A stretch of DNA of 64,000 nucleotides from Drechslerella dactyloides (Eukaryota > Ascomycota > Orbiliomycetes > Orbiliales > Orbiliaceae). The notes beneath the pieces were generated by a model. The model saw nothing but the letters and a program-made list of their open reading frames with translations. It was not told the DNA's origin and made no database searches. Both the position numbers and the translations under genes were made by a program. Location of the stretch: positions 1,364,001 to 1,428,000 of the forward strand of contig JAGTWJ010000001.1 of NCBI GenBank assembly GCA_020064725.1, written 5' to 3'. Within the stretch, counting starts at the first letter, position 1. Each line of letters opens with the position of its first letter. Positions 13,801 to 26,367 of this stretch are shown here, one piece after another.

Positions 13801-14760
13801 ATGGCAAAGATGTCCCAAAACATCCACATGGACTTCCTGCTAACCGCGGATGCGGACGCAGACGAACGCGCATTCGAGGCCTGTATTCGCAGACTCTCTG
13901 TTGGTTCAACCGTCACCAACTTGAGCTCTCACGGTCCGCCAACTCCATCGCCGTCGATTTCTGGTTCATCTTTTTCGGGAGATACTGTTGCTCCTAGTCT
14001 CCTTCTTTCGCCAGAATTTCAGGCGTTAACAATGGAGAAATCTTTTTCCTCGGGGTCGATGGCGAACTACAGCACACCCGCTGCCTTCATCAACCCTGAC
14101 TATCCGGTCGTCAATTCTGGAGCCGTTCATGAGTACATCCGAGTAACCACCGCCATGGACTCCTTTCCGAGCAGCGCCGCGATGTCCCCTCTTTCGGTGA
14201 ACTCGTTCTACGGATCCCCTGCTTCATCTTTCACCTCCGAGGGCTTCGACGAAGGACACGATGCTGCCACCATTGCAATGGCAAGGGCTGCAATGCCTGG
14301 CTTGCTGCACGACGAGGACATCGACGACCACATTAACGCTGTTGTCTCTCCGGCGTACCTCGCCATTCTCCCACCAAGAGAAAAGGCCGCCGCCACCGCA
14401 AGAAATGATCTCAAAAGGCCAAAGCCCCGCACTACTCCCAATATCTCTCGGAATGGTGTGAGCAAGAGACGCACCAAGAGGAACTACCCTGAGGTTATCG
14501 AGGGCCATGAGAGCAAACCGCACAAGTGCGTTGCTCCAGGGTGCAGTGCTCGCTTCAAGCGGCAGGAGCACCTTAAAAGACATGAGAGGACGCACACTGG
14601 CGAGAAACCTTTCTTCTGCGACGTCTCTCCAGACTGTGGGAGATTCTTCTCTAGATCCGACAATTTGCGCCAGCACAGGAAAACTCATTTTCACTATAAT
14701 CCCCGCGGCCGCAATAAGTTCGTCGGCAACATCGAGGACTTCCCTGATATCGAGTTGTAA
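13801..14760 (+). CDS. C2H2 zinc-finger transcription factor, two tandem fingers
   Basis: Single-exon gene of 319 residues. The ATG at 13801 has a good context (TCACAATGGC); the frame stays open upstream but has no earlier ATG nearby. The N-terminal two thirds are Ser/Pro/Ala-rich low complexity, consistent with an activation region, followed by a basic segment (SKRRTKRNYPE). Two adjacent C2H2 fingers close the protein. Finger 1 uses C243, C248, H261, H265 (RFKRQEHLKRHERTH) and finger 2 uses C273, C279, H292, H296 (FFSRSDNLRQHRKTH), joined by the classic TGEKPF linker. The RQEHLKRH and RSDNLRQH helices are those of fungal stress and developmental regulators that bind short G/C-rich elements, but I cannot assign it to BrlA, FlbC, Msn2 or another named factor. 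It is isolated in a desert, with about 11.6 kb upstream and 7.8 kb downstream lacking clear genes. Confidence 0.88.
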   Translation: MAKMSQNIHMDFLLTADADADERAFEACIRRLSVGSTVTNLSSHGPPTPSPSISGSSFSGDTVAPSLLLSPEFQALTMEKSFSSGSMANYSTPAAFINPDYPVVNSGAVHEYIRVTTAMDSFPSSAAMSPLSVNSFYGSPASSFTSEGFDEGHDAATIAMARAAMPGLLHDEDIDDHINAVVSPAYLAILPPREKAAATARNDLKRPKPRTTPNISRNGVSKRRTKRNYPEVIEGHESKPHKCVAPGCSARFKRQEHLKRHERTHTGEKPFFCDVSPDCGRFFSRSDNLRQHRKTHFHYNPRGRNKFVGNIEDFPDIEL

Positions 14761-17700
14761 AGCTCCATCTTGTTTTCTTAGCGGGTCCGTCTTTCTTGGT
14801 GCTTGGGGCAATTGGTCTACTGGGTATGGGATTTTCTTTTCCAAGGTATTTTGGGGGTCAGGTATTCCTCAATTAGCTGGCGTTTTTCTTTTGCGATGGA
14901 TATGCCGGATGTTCTTTCATGCTTTAGTCTGTCTGCTGAATAGGTTTTCGATTCGATACATGCATGCTTTCTTGAAAAATGGGTTTTGTTTTTCTGGTAT
15001 CGTTGGTTTCTTTTTTTCTCTTCTATTCTCTGTTGCTGAATACGTGAGGTGGACTCCCTCTAGCTTCTTTTCGACATGCCGGCGACGTCGCCTTACCTTT
15101 GCTTTTCGTTTCTTGTTTTCACGCCTTCATGTCTTTGCTATGTGATCAGATCATGTAACGCAGCCTACTGGTTATGAGGCTAAATGTTGCCCATGTTGTA
15201 TTTTTCTGCAGCTGCTGAACACCAACAACGCAAGTTTCTATTCGTCTGTGCACATAAGTTTGTATTCTGCTGTCAGTACACTCATCACTTAGCTGTGTTC
15301 TTCAAGTCAACGATCTGGTATTTTAATCTGGCTCTAAGGAATTCCGTTTGAGAATTGTATGTATCTTTGCTTTTGCTTCTCCCAAAAATTTCCCCTCATA
15401 AACAAATAAAAAACAAAATCTCAATTGTGGAGACCTCATTGTTCGCTGCTTTGCCTTTGGGCCGTCTGTTGGATTAATAAACTAAACTACTTTGAACCAT
15501 GCGTTTGGCATTTGCTCTGTGACATTTTCAAGTAATTCTAGCCAAAACTATGGATGCCGCGATGAAATCAGCTATCGGATCCCAGGCTCCCCGCATCCAA
15601 CATCTGGCTAGTTCAAGCTGTCGGGCACAGAGAAAACCACCCACGCCCAGCTCACCCGATGAGATGTCCTGCCATATTACCGTCAGGATTGCTTGGCCAT
15701 TACTCGATATGGTGTGCTTGGACCGATTCCCCGGCACGCTACTGCGTCCTGTCCTGTTGGAGACAGAGCGCAAGCCCTGCATAGACGTCGAGATACAACA
15801 GGTCAAGCTTCCCTTCTTCAAGCATCGAATGATTCTGGTCATCCGATCAGGAATAGTCATGTCTGCATTCGGGACGAGTTTTATCATGGCCCTCTTTATC
15901 GAGGGCTGGTCCTATTGAGCTGTAGAATTTCCTCGGCCTTTAATGGACCGAAAAAAGTAAACTAGTAGCTGTTTCCCACGTCAACAAGCTAGGCACCTCG
16001 CTTTTCTGATTCATTTTTTGCCGAAGGATAAGCTAAACGAAAGTCATCGCGAGTTGCGGATGGCTTGTTTCGGGTGGTCACGGACCTCCCGCCAATCGGC
16101 TTTCGTAGACTTGGTCTCCAACAAGGTGTTTCTTTTCCCTACATCTTTGTTTCTATTACTCGGTAGATCGTCTTCGGTTTTATTCCCCTCACGCTTGTCC
16201 AGTTCCAGCCAAATATTCTGAGGGCCCTGTAAGCCTGGTATGGGTTGATCTGAGGCAGAAAGCTGGGTTTTTGGATCAACCCTGCCGCGGCCCAGCTTGC
16301 AGACCTGCGCGTCAGTTATTACGAGCATGTTCATTTCTAATGGCCCGGATTCTTTCGATACCTTGCATTCTGTGTTACGTACGATGGCGAGGGAGAAAGT
16401 CGCTAGCGTGAATTACTCGAGGCAAGACGTCGCAGTCGCAGCCACTGAGCTAAGTCGCTTGAACTGGGCCTCAGGAATTTCGCCACACTGGTCCGAAATC
16501 AGCCACGGCATCTCAGAATTGGCTTATCTTTTCTTTTGCAGCATATCTACTCTTCGGAGGGTTGTGTCTCCGAGACTATGAGCGAGCTTGCTTCCCTGTG
16601 GCTATGCCCGGACCATTAAGCCAAATGCCAATCCATGCATTAATAATTACCAGTGGCGCCATCTCACGGTAAAGCTGGGGGCCTGGCGGAACCTCTCAAG
16701 TTGGAACAAGACCTTCTTTCAGCTAGCTGCCTAAGCAAATAATTGGGCAACTAATATTATAATAGTATCCAACTTGGTCATTCGTGCGTTTACCCGCTGG
16801 TAACGTATCTGTGTTTTGAAACAAATTAGTACTATCGGGGCAATAGCCTGCTGCACATTTAGCGGAGAGCAGTGCTAGAGTGATCTAGCAGCTTGCTGGG
16901 GAATCAGTTCACCCAAGTTTTGCGTCAGCCTTAGCCGCTGGATGTATTATAAGTGTGGCTTTTGCGCCTCGATCTCGTCGAACTGTAGCTGCTGCTCCAG
17001 ATCGAGTGGCCATCCTTGCCCCACTTTGGCCGGAGCTGGCACGTCCTTCATTTCTGCACCTGACCCCTAACGGATAGCTGGACAGCCGTGCGTGTTTTGC
17101 TTTCTTGCTTTCATGCTTGCACGGGCCAGCCGACACCACGCCAAGATCTCGAAGAATTACCGGGATATCCCTGCAGCTATGCTCACTAGGCCGTGTTTGG
17201 ACTAGGCGGTTTACCGCCGATGGAACTGTGTTGCTTTGGACCATGGTCCAGACGACGACCGCCACAACACATCTGCTAGCCCACTACCACACTCGATCAA
17301 ATTTCCACCCAGCGGGGCACAGCAGGAACTGGAGGGTGCTTGAGGCTCAATTTTCCCGCCGCAGTTTCAGGTCCTCATCGGCTTTCGGGAAGCTCGTCGG
17401 CCTATAGGTCCGATCGCTATAAGGACCAACAATCGGACCCACTGTGATAGTGGGCGCATGGTGGTGGCATGCATGCATCGGCCTGCTGGCAAGTCCCGAT
17501 ATACACCATTTTGTGCCGCGATTGTCGCACTGATCCGGACGGCTGTCATTGATGGCCATTGTGGGGAACACCGATGGACAACTTATCTCCGTCGTATAGA
17601 TATTCTTTCCGCTCTCCAAAATCTCTTTCCCTTTTCTTTTTTCTCTCTTATTGTTTTTGGGGGCAACCAATTCCAAATCTTGAATGTATGGCACAAGAGG

Positions 17701-20700
17701 CGAATGTTGGAAAAGAATCGATAACGGGTAAGGGTCCACAAGACGCCAATTCAAGCATCTTGATCACAGCCACCAGCCGATCGCGCTCTCAGGCCACCCC
17801 TCGCATCTTCGCAAACCTGCAGGACGGAAAACTACCCCTCCAATGAGGCATTTCTTGCGTATATACGTGACAAAGATGGCATTTTTGCATATGTTCTTTG
17901 CAACGGATTCATGGCATGATAGCTCGGCCTTGCTTCACGCAGGTGGCAGCACATGTTTCAAGATTTTGGCACATGCAGTAGTCGAGTGAGCTAAGGTCAA
18001 CACTTCGAGCACTCCACTGAGCTGAACATTCGAACAGCGCGGCCAACGGTACCGTGAGTAGCGTGATCTTCGCTCAGCAGAACCACACCCCGGCTTGAGA
18101 AGATACCGCATTTGCTTGATACACTGCGGTCCCTGCGGGGTTACCACTAGATGGATCTCAACTAGTGCTCGTGGGTATATGCCTCGGCAAGACCGAGTGG
18201 TAGTAGTTATTCAATTTGTGGCGATGCAGCGATGGAAATGGCATTTCGCCACAAACGTGGCGCGGTCACTCAAGATCGACACTTCCAACATTCCAGACGT
18301 CTGAAGGAAATATCAGATCTTGCAGTGGCATAAACAAATGAAGCTCTTGATTTACGGCAACTAATTTGGTGTGGCAAGCAAGTGGCATTTGACCGGGAAA
18401 TACTCTGATAGGTGGGCGAGGGTTTAGTTCGGCTTCTTCCAGTCTGCGGGGCTTGTAGCCTTGCATGCATCATGGGGACCAGGGAAATCCCAGAACACAG
18501 GATTTATTCTCTTGTTTTCTGAAGGCTTGCAGGCTGGGCCCTCCAGGCATTGCACTCTCCTCTGTCTTAATTCCTGTTTTCAGATCAAGGTTCCAGAAGT
18601 GAAGGACGTACGAATTTATAGATGTCCGTAGATGTAAGAATTGCATACATATACCGCAAGTCAGCCGTTTTGAACAATAATGACACTACTTGACATACGC
18701 ATTGGAGATACAAGCTTTACCGCATTTGACAATTGACTTTCACCTTGCTCCTCCCAGTTGGCCAACTGAGCCCTTGGTGTCTTAGAGCATCATTAAACCC
18801 GCTGCTGACAAAGATTACAAAGATTGAGATCAGTGTCCTTGCAGAACAAGCCACGTCACATTACCACTCACTTATGTTGGAAACTTGCAGATCTGGGTGT
18901 TCTGTCTCGTGTATGCGCTCGCCACGCTCTCGCACGACGGCAGGGCCGGTTTGTCCTCGACAAGTATCATTGGTCTTTGTTGAAAACACCTTTCCCCCAG
19001 ATATCTCATGTTTTACGTGTAGGAGCAAGATACATATAGAGCAAGTACTTGTACATTCACTTGGATCAAAGTATCCGCGCACGCTTCAATCTGGGCTCGG
19101 CCACCAATGCATGTCTTAGATGCCGACGACGCGAATGCAAAGAAGCAAAGAGTGCGATATAGACGTCGCTCAGTGGTAGCGGTGCGGGGCTGCTAGACGA
19201 GACTTGAGTAAGGCCTGGATTGATTTTTTCAGCTCACAATTGTACAAGCGCCACGTCGCCGCACAATTCCCAATATAGATGGTATCTGATCGGAGCTCAG
19301 CGAGGTCAGTATGTAGATTCCACCTCTATTGTGAATCTTTGAGTGTCGACTGAAATGAAAATCGGATTGTCTCTTTGATGGACTGGGGCCATCAGTCTGG
19401 CCCATGAGACAATGATCGTCTGTTCAATCCAAGGCAAGCAGCTCACCGATATGCCTGTTCTGCGGAAAAGGAAATCGATTTTCAAGTTGCGGCTTCTTAC
19501 ACTCTAGAACTTTCTATACAATGCCATCGTGACCGGATGTCAAATTCTGCCGCCTCGAGCTCGTAGCCGCTAGTTCTCCGTAGGTGTGGAAGCTGCTCTG
19601 CAAAGATGAGGCGGCCTCTTGCAGGTGACGGACATGCATTCTTGCAAAATATAGTGACGTGATCCATCTACAGAGAAACCTACGAAACTTTCCTCTGCAG
19701 TAACAAGATATTGACTTTTACGGCATAGCTCGCTCGATCGGTTCTCTGAGGCTGCATATACGTGTATCAAATACATGCAAAGTGGATTATGTACGTTCTA
19801 TATACTTCTTGATTTGTATATCTTGAATTCACTTTTTGCAAAGTATGCATAATATAGACGTCATGGATTTATAGTAGCCTCGAGACCAGGCGGATGTATA
19901 GAAAGCTACAGCGCTTCGATGCATGCATGCAGTATCCACTCACGCTAGTATACTCAACACGACAGGACTATTCCGAAATTCTGCGCTATTGGCTGCTTTT
20001 GCTTAATATTCGCGTAGATATAATGATAATAGATCTTGCACTTTTGCAGAGTTGTTAGGGGCGAAAAATACGCTATCTGTGCGCCGGTGCCGCGCATGTG
20101 CGCACACGTTTGTGTGATCTACTTGTATAATACATATGGAGATATTGGTTGAATGATAGTCGATACATTGACTGCCGACAACCGCGACAGACAGCTAGCT
20201 CTGACCTGGTCTAGACTTTGGAATGTTCAGAGCCGGGGGTGCGGCACTTGAGGCCTGCATTGCAAGCACCAATTCGAGCTCTCCCCGACCACCCGGAATG
20301 CAAGCTGCAAGAGGTCTGAGACACCGGAAATTTCTCACGCATGATGCGTGAGTGTGCATACGAGCGCCTTACCTTAGGTATGCATACGCCTCTGGCCCGT
20401 TGGTGAAAGACTGGCGTGGATGTCGGCGCTGTTGTATGAGAGGCCCACCGTTTGTGTTTCTCACGTTGACGGGCTTGGTGGCGTCTGCCGGTAATTGACA
20501 AGGCCGGTTTCACCACAACATAACGCACTCTAAATAGGCAGAAATATGTCCGCACAAGCCAGTTGTGCAAGCTTGAAACGCAACCTAGAGAGCAAGACTC
20601 CTCTCTCTTGATACCTGATGTCTTTTGTTGTCATGTGCTCGCTACTGGCCGCGTCGACTCAATGGGCTTGAAAATCGAACCTGCTGGCTTCGAAAATTCT

Positions 20701-21735
20701 AGACTTAGCTATCGGTTGGCTTCATGCCTCACGTTATCGATTCTCTTGCTAACACTTATTCGTAATCTGCAAGTTATCTCGTAATTGGCTCTTAAGCAAG
20801 CTCAAATGTGATATCACCTGCTTGCTAATCCATGTCCGTGGCGATTTGAGCCCTGGAATTGCTTAAGTGTGCAGTTTCGGCGCAATCGATCGAGGATCGA
20901 TTCGGAGTTCATCGGTCGAATTTGGACGAATCAAAGAACTCCTGAACACACCATCAATTATTATTTGGTTGCATCCTTGCGCATGGGTTACACACACCGG
21001 GAACGCCAATTGGCTGGTAAGAGTCGAACGGGCTGGGGTTTCAAGATGGCTTGTGAGTAAACCGGGGTTCTTTTGAGCACCCCCTTGACACCTTAGTTCT
21101 CTGGCGTCGAGCCCCCAATCGATAATCATTTCGGAGCAGGTTAGTGGTGTGTCTGCCCTAACCAGCCCCGTTGCCGCGCTTTCAATGGATCGTATATGCA
21201 TGCCGGTAGGTGCAGGTGCGTTAGTTAGTGCCAGGGATAGCTGAGAACTTGTAGAGTCGATGTTCAGAGGCTGATATGTGGAGCTGTACTTGGGGATAAG
21301 TCTTTCCAAGTATTCCCTCTTGAGCAAGCGGGAAGTCTCGATCCGTCAGCCTAGCGGGGAGGATGTCGGGGACCACCGTCAAACGACATGGTATTGGCTT
21401 TAAGAGCATCGAATCATTGTGGCTTTCAGTCAGCCTGATTGATGCACGAGCCTGAAAACATCGACTTACGAAGCCTCCTCCGTACGCGAAACTAAGATAC
21501 AGTGGTAAACTTTGTTACACACACCGGCCGCCACCGGTTTCGCCTAGTGGAAGAGAGGGATGCAGGTCGCAATATTGGCTGGCTCGTCAAAGCAGCTCGC
21601 CGTCCAAGCGAGAGCCACGGCCGACTAAAGACCCATTGCTGGAGGCTGGGCTACTTCCCACTTGTTGATCTGTATGTACCTGTATTGCAGATGGACGCAA
21701 ATTCAGTTGTCCTTCCCTTGAATTCTGTGCCGTTC
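14761..21735. other. Gene-poor intergenic region downstream of the C2H2 regulator
   Basis: No gene supported. The first 400 bases are T/C-rich (probable 3' UTR). Overlapping open frames on both strands at 15528-15918 have no recognizable product. TGCATGCA octamers lie at 17470, 18462 and twice overlapping at 19920-19931. Other open frames (for example 16909-17265 and 20863-21327 on the minus strand) are short and featureless. Confidence 0.5.
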
Positions 21736-22248
21736 TTAGCAGTCACAGTTGATATTGCTATCCGTGCGTAGTTGTTGTTCACCACAATTGTCAGAAAAAT
21801 AGCTTAGAACATTGTAGAAGGGATCCGTGTCCTCGAAGGAATACACAACATCGGAGGCACCTGCGCACCTACTGTCCCCAGACTTCTTGCTCATGGTCTG
21901 AAGTTTGCCGTGAATTGCAAGGGTCGTGCGCAGAGTGTCCCGCTCTGCAGCTCGAGCTCGCTGGAGAGAAACGACCACACCTTCATGAAGCAATGGCCCA
22001 ATAACCGCTGAGCTTAGACGAGGACGGTTCTCTTGCATGCTCTCGGAATCCAGGACGCCGATAGGGAGGCATGACCTGCGGGGATGTTTTTGGCTGAATA
22101 CGATGCATTTGTAAAGTTGACCCCGGAGATAAGTTTGGTATTTGCCTGCCAGGCTGCATGATGTCCCCCCGGCACTTCTCGAAATGGACGCATGCAGCGC
22201 AAGCTGTTGGATATTGATCGGTGGTTGCCGACCTCTAGTAGGTCCCAT
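21736..22248 (-). CDS. Hypothetical small protein, weak candidate
   Basis: ATG-initiated, intron-free frame of 170 residues on the minus strand. Composition is fairly normal, with an N-terminal Ser/Ala/Gly-rich stretch, a basic middle and an acidic aromatic segment (SFEDTDPFYNVLSYFSDN) before a Cys/Asn-rich end. No domain, signal peptide or membrane segment is recognized. It ends on the minus strand in the desert side and starts about 350 bases upstream of the 3' end of the YSH1 gene, which is on the same strand. It may be a real lineage-specific gene or chance. Confidence 0.2.
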   Translation of the reverse strand: MGPTRGRQPPINIQQLALHASISRSAGGTSCSLAGKYQTYLRGQLYKCIVFSQKHPRRSCLPIGVLDSESMQENRPRLSSAVIGPLLHEGVVVSLQRARAAERDTLRTTLAIHGKLQTMSKKSGDSRCAGASDVVYSFEDTDPFYNVLSYFSDNCGEQQLRTDSNINCDC

Positions 22249-22596
22249 TATGGTGGCGGTGTGAACTGGAATCCAGTAGCTGATACTGTACTATGCAGAT
22301 AGCCCTTCCTCCCCACAGACACATGCAACAGCAAGCCAGTGTCTGGCACCGAACGAACCCACAGACAGTTTTTTGTGCAACGCAGCGGATTCTCACTGCG
22401 ACGGCTCTAACAGACGAGTCGCTCCGATTCGAATTCCTGCTCTATCGTACATGATCGCATGGTTTTATCAGAGTCATTAGAAGATGTATTAATATGATAT
22501 CGTAGAGGTGATTCCTAAAACCCTCTATAAGCGAACAAAGAAACAAAATGTTGACCTTTAACTTGAGGGCATCATGGCTGATTTGTCAGGTCAACT

Positions 22597-25500
22597 CTAC
22601 TGAGAATCGCGATCATTATCATCAGTTATAGGATCGGCCTGCAAGTCCACGAACGGTGCCACCGTATCGATTGCCCTCTCTAGAACCGCCATGATCCTCT
22701 GTCTCAAGGCCTCGAATTTACACTCCACTTCCAGCGGGTCGAATTGCACGATTGCCTCGTGCTCATCGACCTGGATCCGTAACCTCATCTTTATCTGGCC
22801 TTTCGAAAGATCGTCTCCCTCGGGCTCGATGGGTTGAATGTTTTCACCAAACTGCTCTTCGAGGAACCAGAGAACTCGGTCCAGGCGGGTGGATAGGTTG
22901 ACATTGGCATGGTCGGAAGGCTGATCATGGTTATGAGAATGCGGTTTCGATGAATCTAGTACTCGGGTGTTAGGACTTGCATGCGTGGGCATGGCATGTG
23001 GAAAAATTTGGTAAGGTACTCACACTTCACACTGGCAAGCGAACTCTCGATGCTTAGAAGAATCGCTAGTATGGCGTCTGCGATACCATCGTTGTGGATA
23101 TTGCCCTCCCACTCCAGTTCGACATATCCCGAGCGGCATGCAACCGTAACGCAGTCCATGACTCTGTAGACCTCGTCTCCCGCGTGTCGGTCTACGGTCG
23201 CTTCGGATAATCCGCTTTTGTCTCCTGCGTCATTAATCTCGCCTTCTGCATCGATTTCCTCCACAAACCCATTCGTCCTCTCCTTTTTTACCGCAACAAC
23301 GCCGCCGAACATGCTCTCCAGGCTCCATCTGACGAGACCCGCGCCGGCGCTGCTCAACGGGACACGCTGCTTACACACCACGGTTGTTGTTGTTAGACCT
23401 GCGTATTCGCGTAGGTCGTCCGGGGACATGAGCGAAAGCTTGAAGTCGTTTTGGACAAGAACACCAGCAAATATCTGGTCTGAAGCTGTCTTCACTAGCG
23501 CTGTATCGAAGTCGTGCGATGGATGAGGAGGATGCTTCGCCAGTTTGCCGATGACCTGATTGTATCACGCTGCTTAGGTACGGCTTGCTGAGGATATGCT
23601 GTGCGACTGTGCCTCTGGGACACAGGTATGACTTACATTCGCAATCTTTTCTCCTTTGAACGGAATGTGAAGTTCTTCACAGTTCTTTGGGTTGTATATT
23701 CTCGGTTTGTCTTTTCGGTCGTGGTATTTACTGAGCAAGGCACTCTTGAGCCTGCCCATAGCATTTGTTTCTCCATGGACCAATATCTATGTAAATTAGC
23801 AACCATCATGAAGAAAATTAGACAATGAATCGTGTTCGAGGGCGGCGTTACTTACAATGACCTTTGCACCGACTTCTTCAATAAAAGAGCTGTTCTGCCC
23901 GTAGTCGACATGTGCGGCAAAGCTCAGTTCGTCTATGCTGCATCGCCTTGGAATCATGACTCTGGCAGCCTCTTCTCGACCGCTCCGACGGCTGGTGTTC
24001 TCCTTCTTGAAGGCCTGGATCTCCAGAGGCTCGTTCAAGATTGATTTTGCCAGAGTGCCTTCAACCGAGTAGCCAGTCAAGACGACGCCGTTCTTTGGAT
24101 CCGGGCACCATCTCTCCAAGAGTTCTCGTGAGACGCCGTTCTGCATCATACCCGGTGCCGCTAGCATGACGCATCCGCCCACATCATCGAATCTGTCCAG
24201 CGATTTCAGCGACCGAACCCACTTCATGTCGAAGGGGCTCGTGCCGCCGAGAGCCTGGCCGTTCTTTCCAGCGGCTTCGCCAATCGCTGCCATTTTGCTC
24301 CGGAAGAGCGACCGAATATTGTCATTCATGGCGCCTATATATGTCTGGTAAACCGTCATACAGCGTCTTGCAAGCGACGAAGCGTAGTAAATTGGATACT
24401 GCTGGTATTTCTCGTGAAGTTCCCAGTACTCTTCGAGAATCAAGAGCAGCTCTTGAGCCCTGCCTAGCGCGAACACCGGCATCAAGACTCGCCCGCCCCG
24501 GTCTAGGATGCTCGTTACCAGCGAGATGAATCTAGCTTCTTTCTCCGGGCGCGGCATATGCGAAGCGGTACCGTAGGTGCTCTCTGTGATCAAGATGTCC
24601 GGCTTGACATGTTTTGGGAGCGTTGCAGAAACGAGATGCCGGTCCTCTTCGCGGGAGTAGTCACCAGTGAACAGGATCTTGAGACCCGCGATTTCGATGA
24701 GAAACATTGCAGCGCCCAGAACATGGCCGGCGGGGTATGGTGTGATCGCGATCGAGGCATGATGGAGTGTCTGGTGATAATCGATTGCAGAGATTTGAGA
24801 GAATGAAGCGAGATGGTCTGTTTCGGAGAACAGCTGAGTGGTCTGCTCTGACGTCGTGTTACTGCATTTGAGGACCCATAATCGTCAGACAATAGATCGG
24901 GAAACAGGTTCTCTTAAGGCGAGTGGGCCATTCCGGTTCCATATGATATTATGTACAAGACGAGTCATCAGAGAGATATGTGGCTTGGAATCATTGTATT
25001 GTTTGCACTGTACTTCTAAAATACACTCTCTTGCTCTTCTCTGAAGGGGACAGCAAAAGGTTGAGAGGTATGTGTAATGGGAGTATAACTGGCCAAAGAA
25101 ACTGAGATTGGTGGCAGGAACGTGAAAGAGGGTTGAATCGGACAGTAAAGACGGTATTAATGGGCGAAATGAGAGGCAAGAGTTCCATAGTGTAGGCATC
25201 TCTTGATCACGACAACAAAGCCAGGCCACCCATCGCAATTGAAGACAACAAACATTTCGTCCCGATCCTCCAACAGGGTGCGCACTCCTTATATAGGTGG
25301 AGATGGATAGGACGTACCTAACTCTGACGCTATCGCTCATCAACCACTTGTAGATTGCCTTGGTCGGATGCGTCATGAAAACCCTGCCGCGGAAATTCGT
25401 TTTCGTAAGGACATAAGGGAGAGAGCCGGCGTGATCCAGGTGAAAACTAATCATAACTATTAGTAATTCTGTTTCTAGACCATGCAACTTGCTCTCGGGG

Positions 25501-25815
25501 CCCACTCACTGGGATATGAGGAGAATATCGACGGTACTGAGATCGAAATCGTCGTAGAACGGCAAGCTGGAGATGCCTTCGTATGCGGGATGGACCCCAG
25601 CATCGAGCATGACAGTCTTCCCTTTGTACTGGACGATATGGCACGAGCGACCGACTTCGCTTCCTCCACCGAGACATATGAACGAGAGCATATCGCTTGG
25701 ATCCTACATGCAGAAGAATGATGTGTTAGAATTTGGACACAATCAGCTTGGGGATGCGATGGGTACTCACGATAACCTCGTCCACAGACGCGTCGGCCTT
25801 GCGTTTATTCGCCAT
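22597..25815 (-). CDS. YSH1: Ysh1 / CPSF73, mRNA 3'-end processing endoribonuclease
   Basis: Seven exons in transcription order: 25771-25815, 25510-25703, 25318-25446, 23856-24861, 23637-23786, 23024-23555 and 22597-22961; 806 residues. This is the nuclease of the cleavage and polyadenylation factor, cutting pre-mRNA before poly(A) addition in the nucleus. It is a zinc-dependent metallo-beta-lactamase/beta-CASP enzyme. Visible motifs are HFHLDH (residues 80-85, split by an intron inside the first His codon), AGHVLGA around H169, TGDYSREEDRHL with D190, the LMPVFALGRAQE helix, AAPGMMQNG, SFAAHVDY with H440, and LVHGE with H462. All expected metal ligands are present. The Ysh1-specific C-terminal region follows, split by two introns and ending in Asp-rich residues. 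Length fits fungal orthologs. The third intron (24862-25317) is 456 nt, far longer than the others (62-81 nt). Start ATG 25815 gives MANKRKADASVDE. Confidence 0.95.
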
Positions 25816-26367
25816 CGCGCCGAGTAGTCGTCACTTCCGTTCGCGGGCTCCGCTGAGATATTTCGGAGGCTATCCTGTGCAGCCTGGAGTGGGGTGTATT
25901 GGAGACGCACCGACGGGGTGGTCAAGTCGCGCGACTCGGAGATACATGCAGATGGGAGCGATGAACTGGCGCGGATCACGCGAAAGAAAAAGAACCACGT
26001 CGACAACACATTAATTTGTTTGCTAGCGATCCCGTGACCGGATGCATTCCAGACGCCACTTCTGCGAGGCTTAAGCCGGCTTGCATATCTTGACGCGAGA
26101 TTAATAATACTGCGGGCGAGCAATACCCACGGATGGATATCTGGATGATAAGACTGCTGATAAATCGCTGAAGGCTACTGCGGAAGCCTTGTTCGTTTCA
26201 CAGATAAAATACAAGATGTGACCGGACACAGGCATGCTATGCTCAATTTCGACTCAACTCCAACGTCTGCCTCGCCTCGACTGGTTGACATTCCGCAACA
26301 GCAACGATTAATCATCACGCAAGTCCAAAGACAATAATATAATCCATCATCCTGCAGAATCTTGCAA
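25816..26367. other. Intergenic region between fatty alcohol oxidase 3' end and YSH1 promoter
   Basis: Contains the 3' flank of the upstream minus-strand oxidase gene and the promoter of YSH1. No separate gene seen. Confidence 0.5.

Noticed and set aside
15528..15918. Overlapping ~120-codon frames on both strands
   Set aside because: Neither has domains or splice-linked neighbours; mirrored open frames point to base composition.
19168..19230. tRNA-like D-arm (GCTCAGTGGTAGCGG) suggesting a tRNA gene
   Set aside because: No matching T-arm (GGTTCRANTCC), anticodon stem or closing acceptor stem at the right distances.
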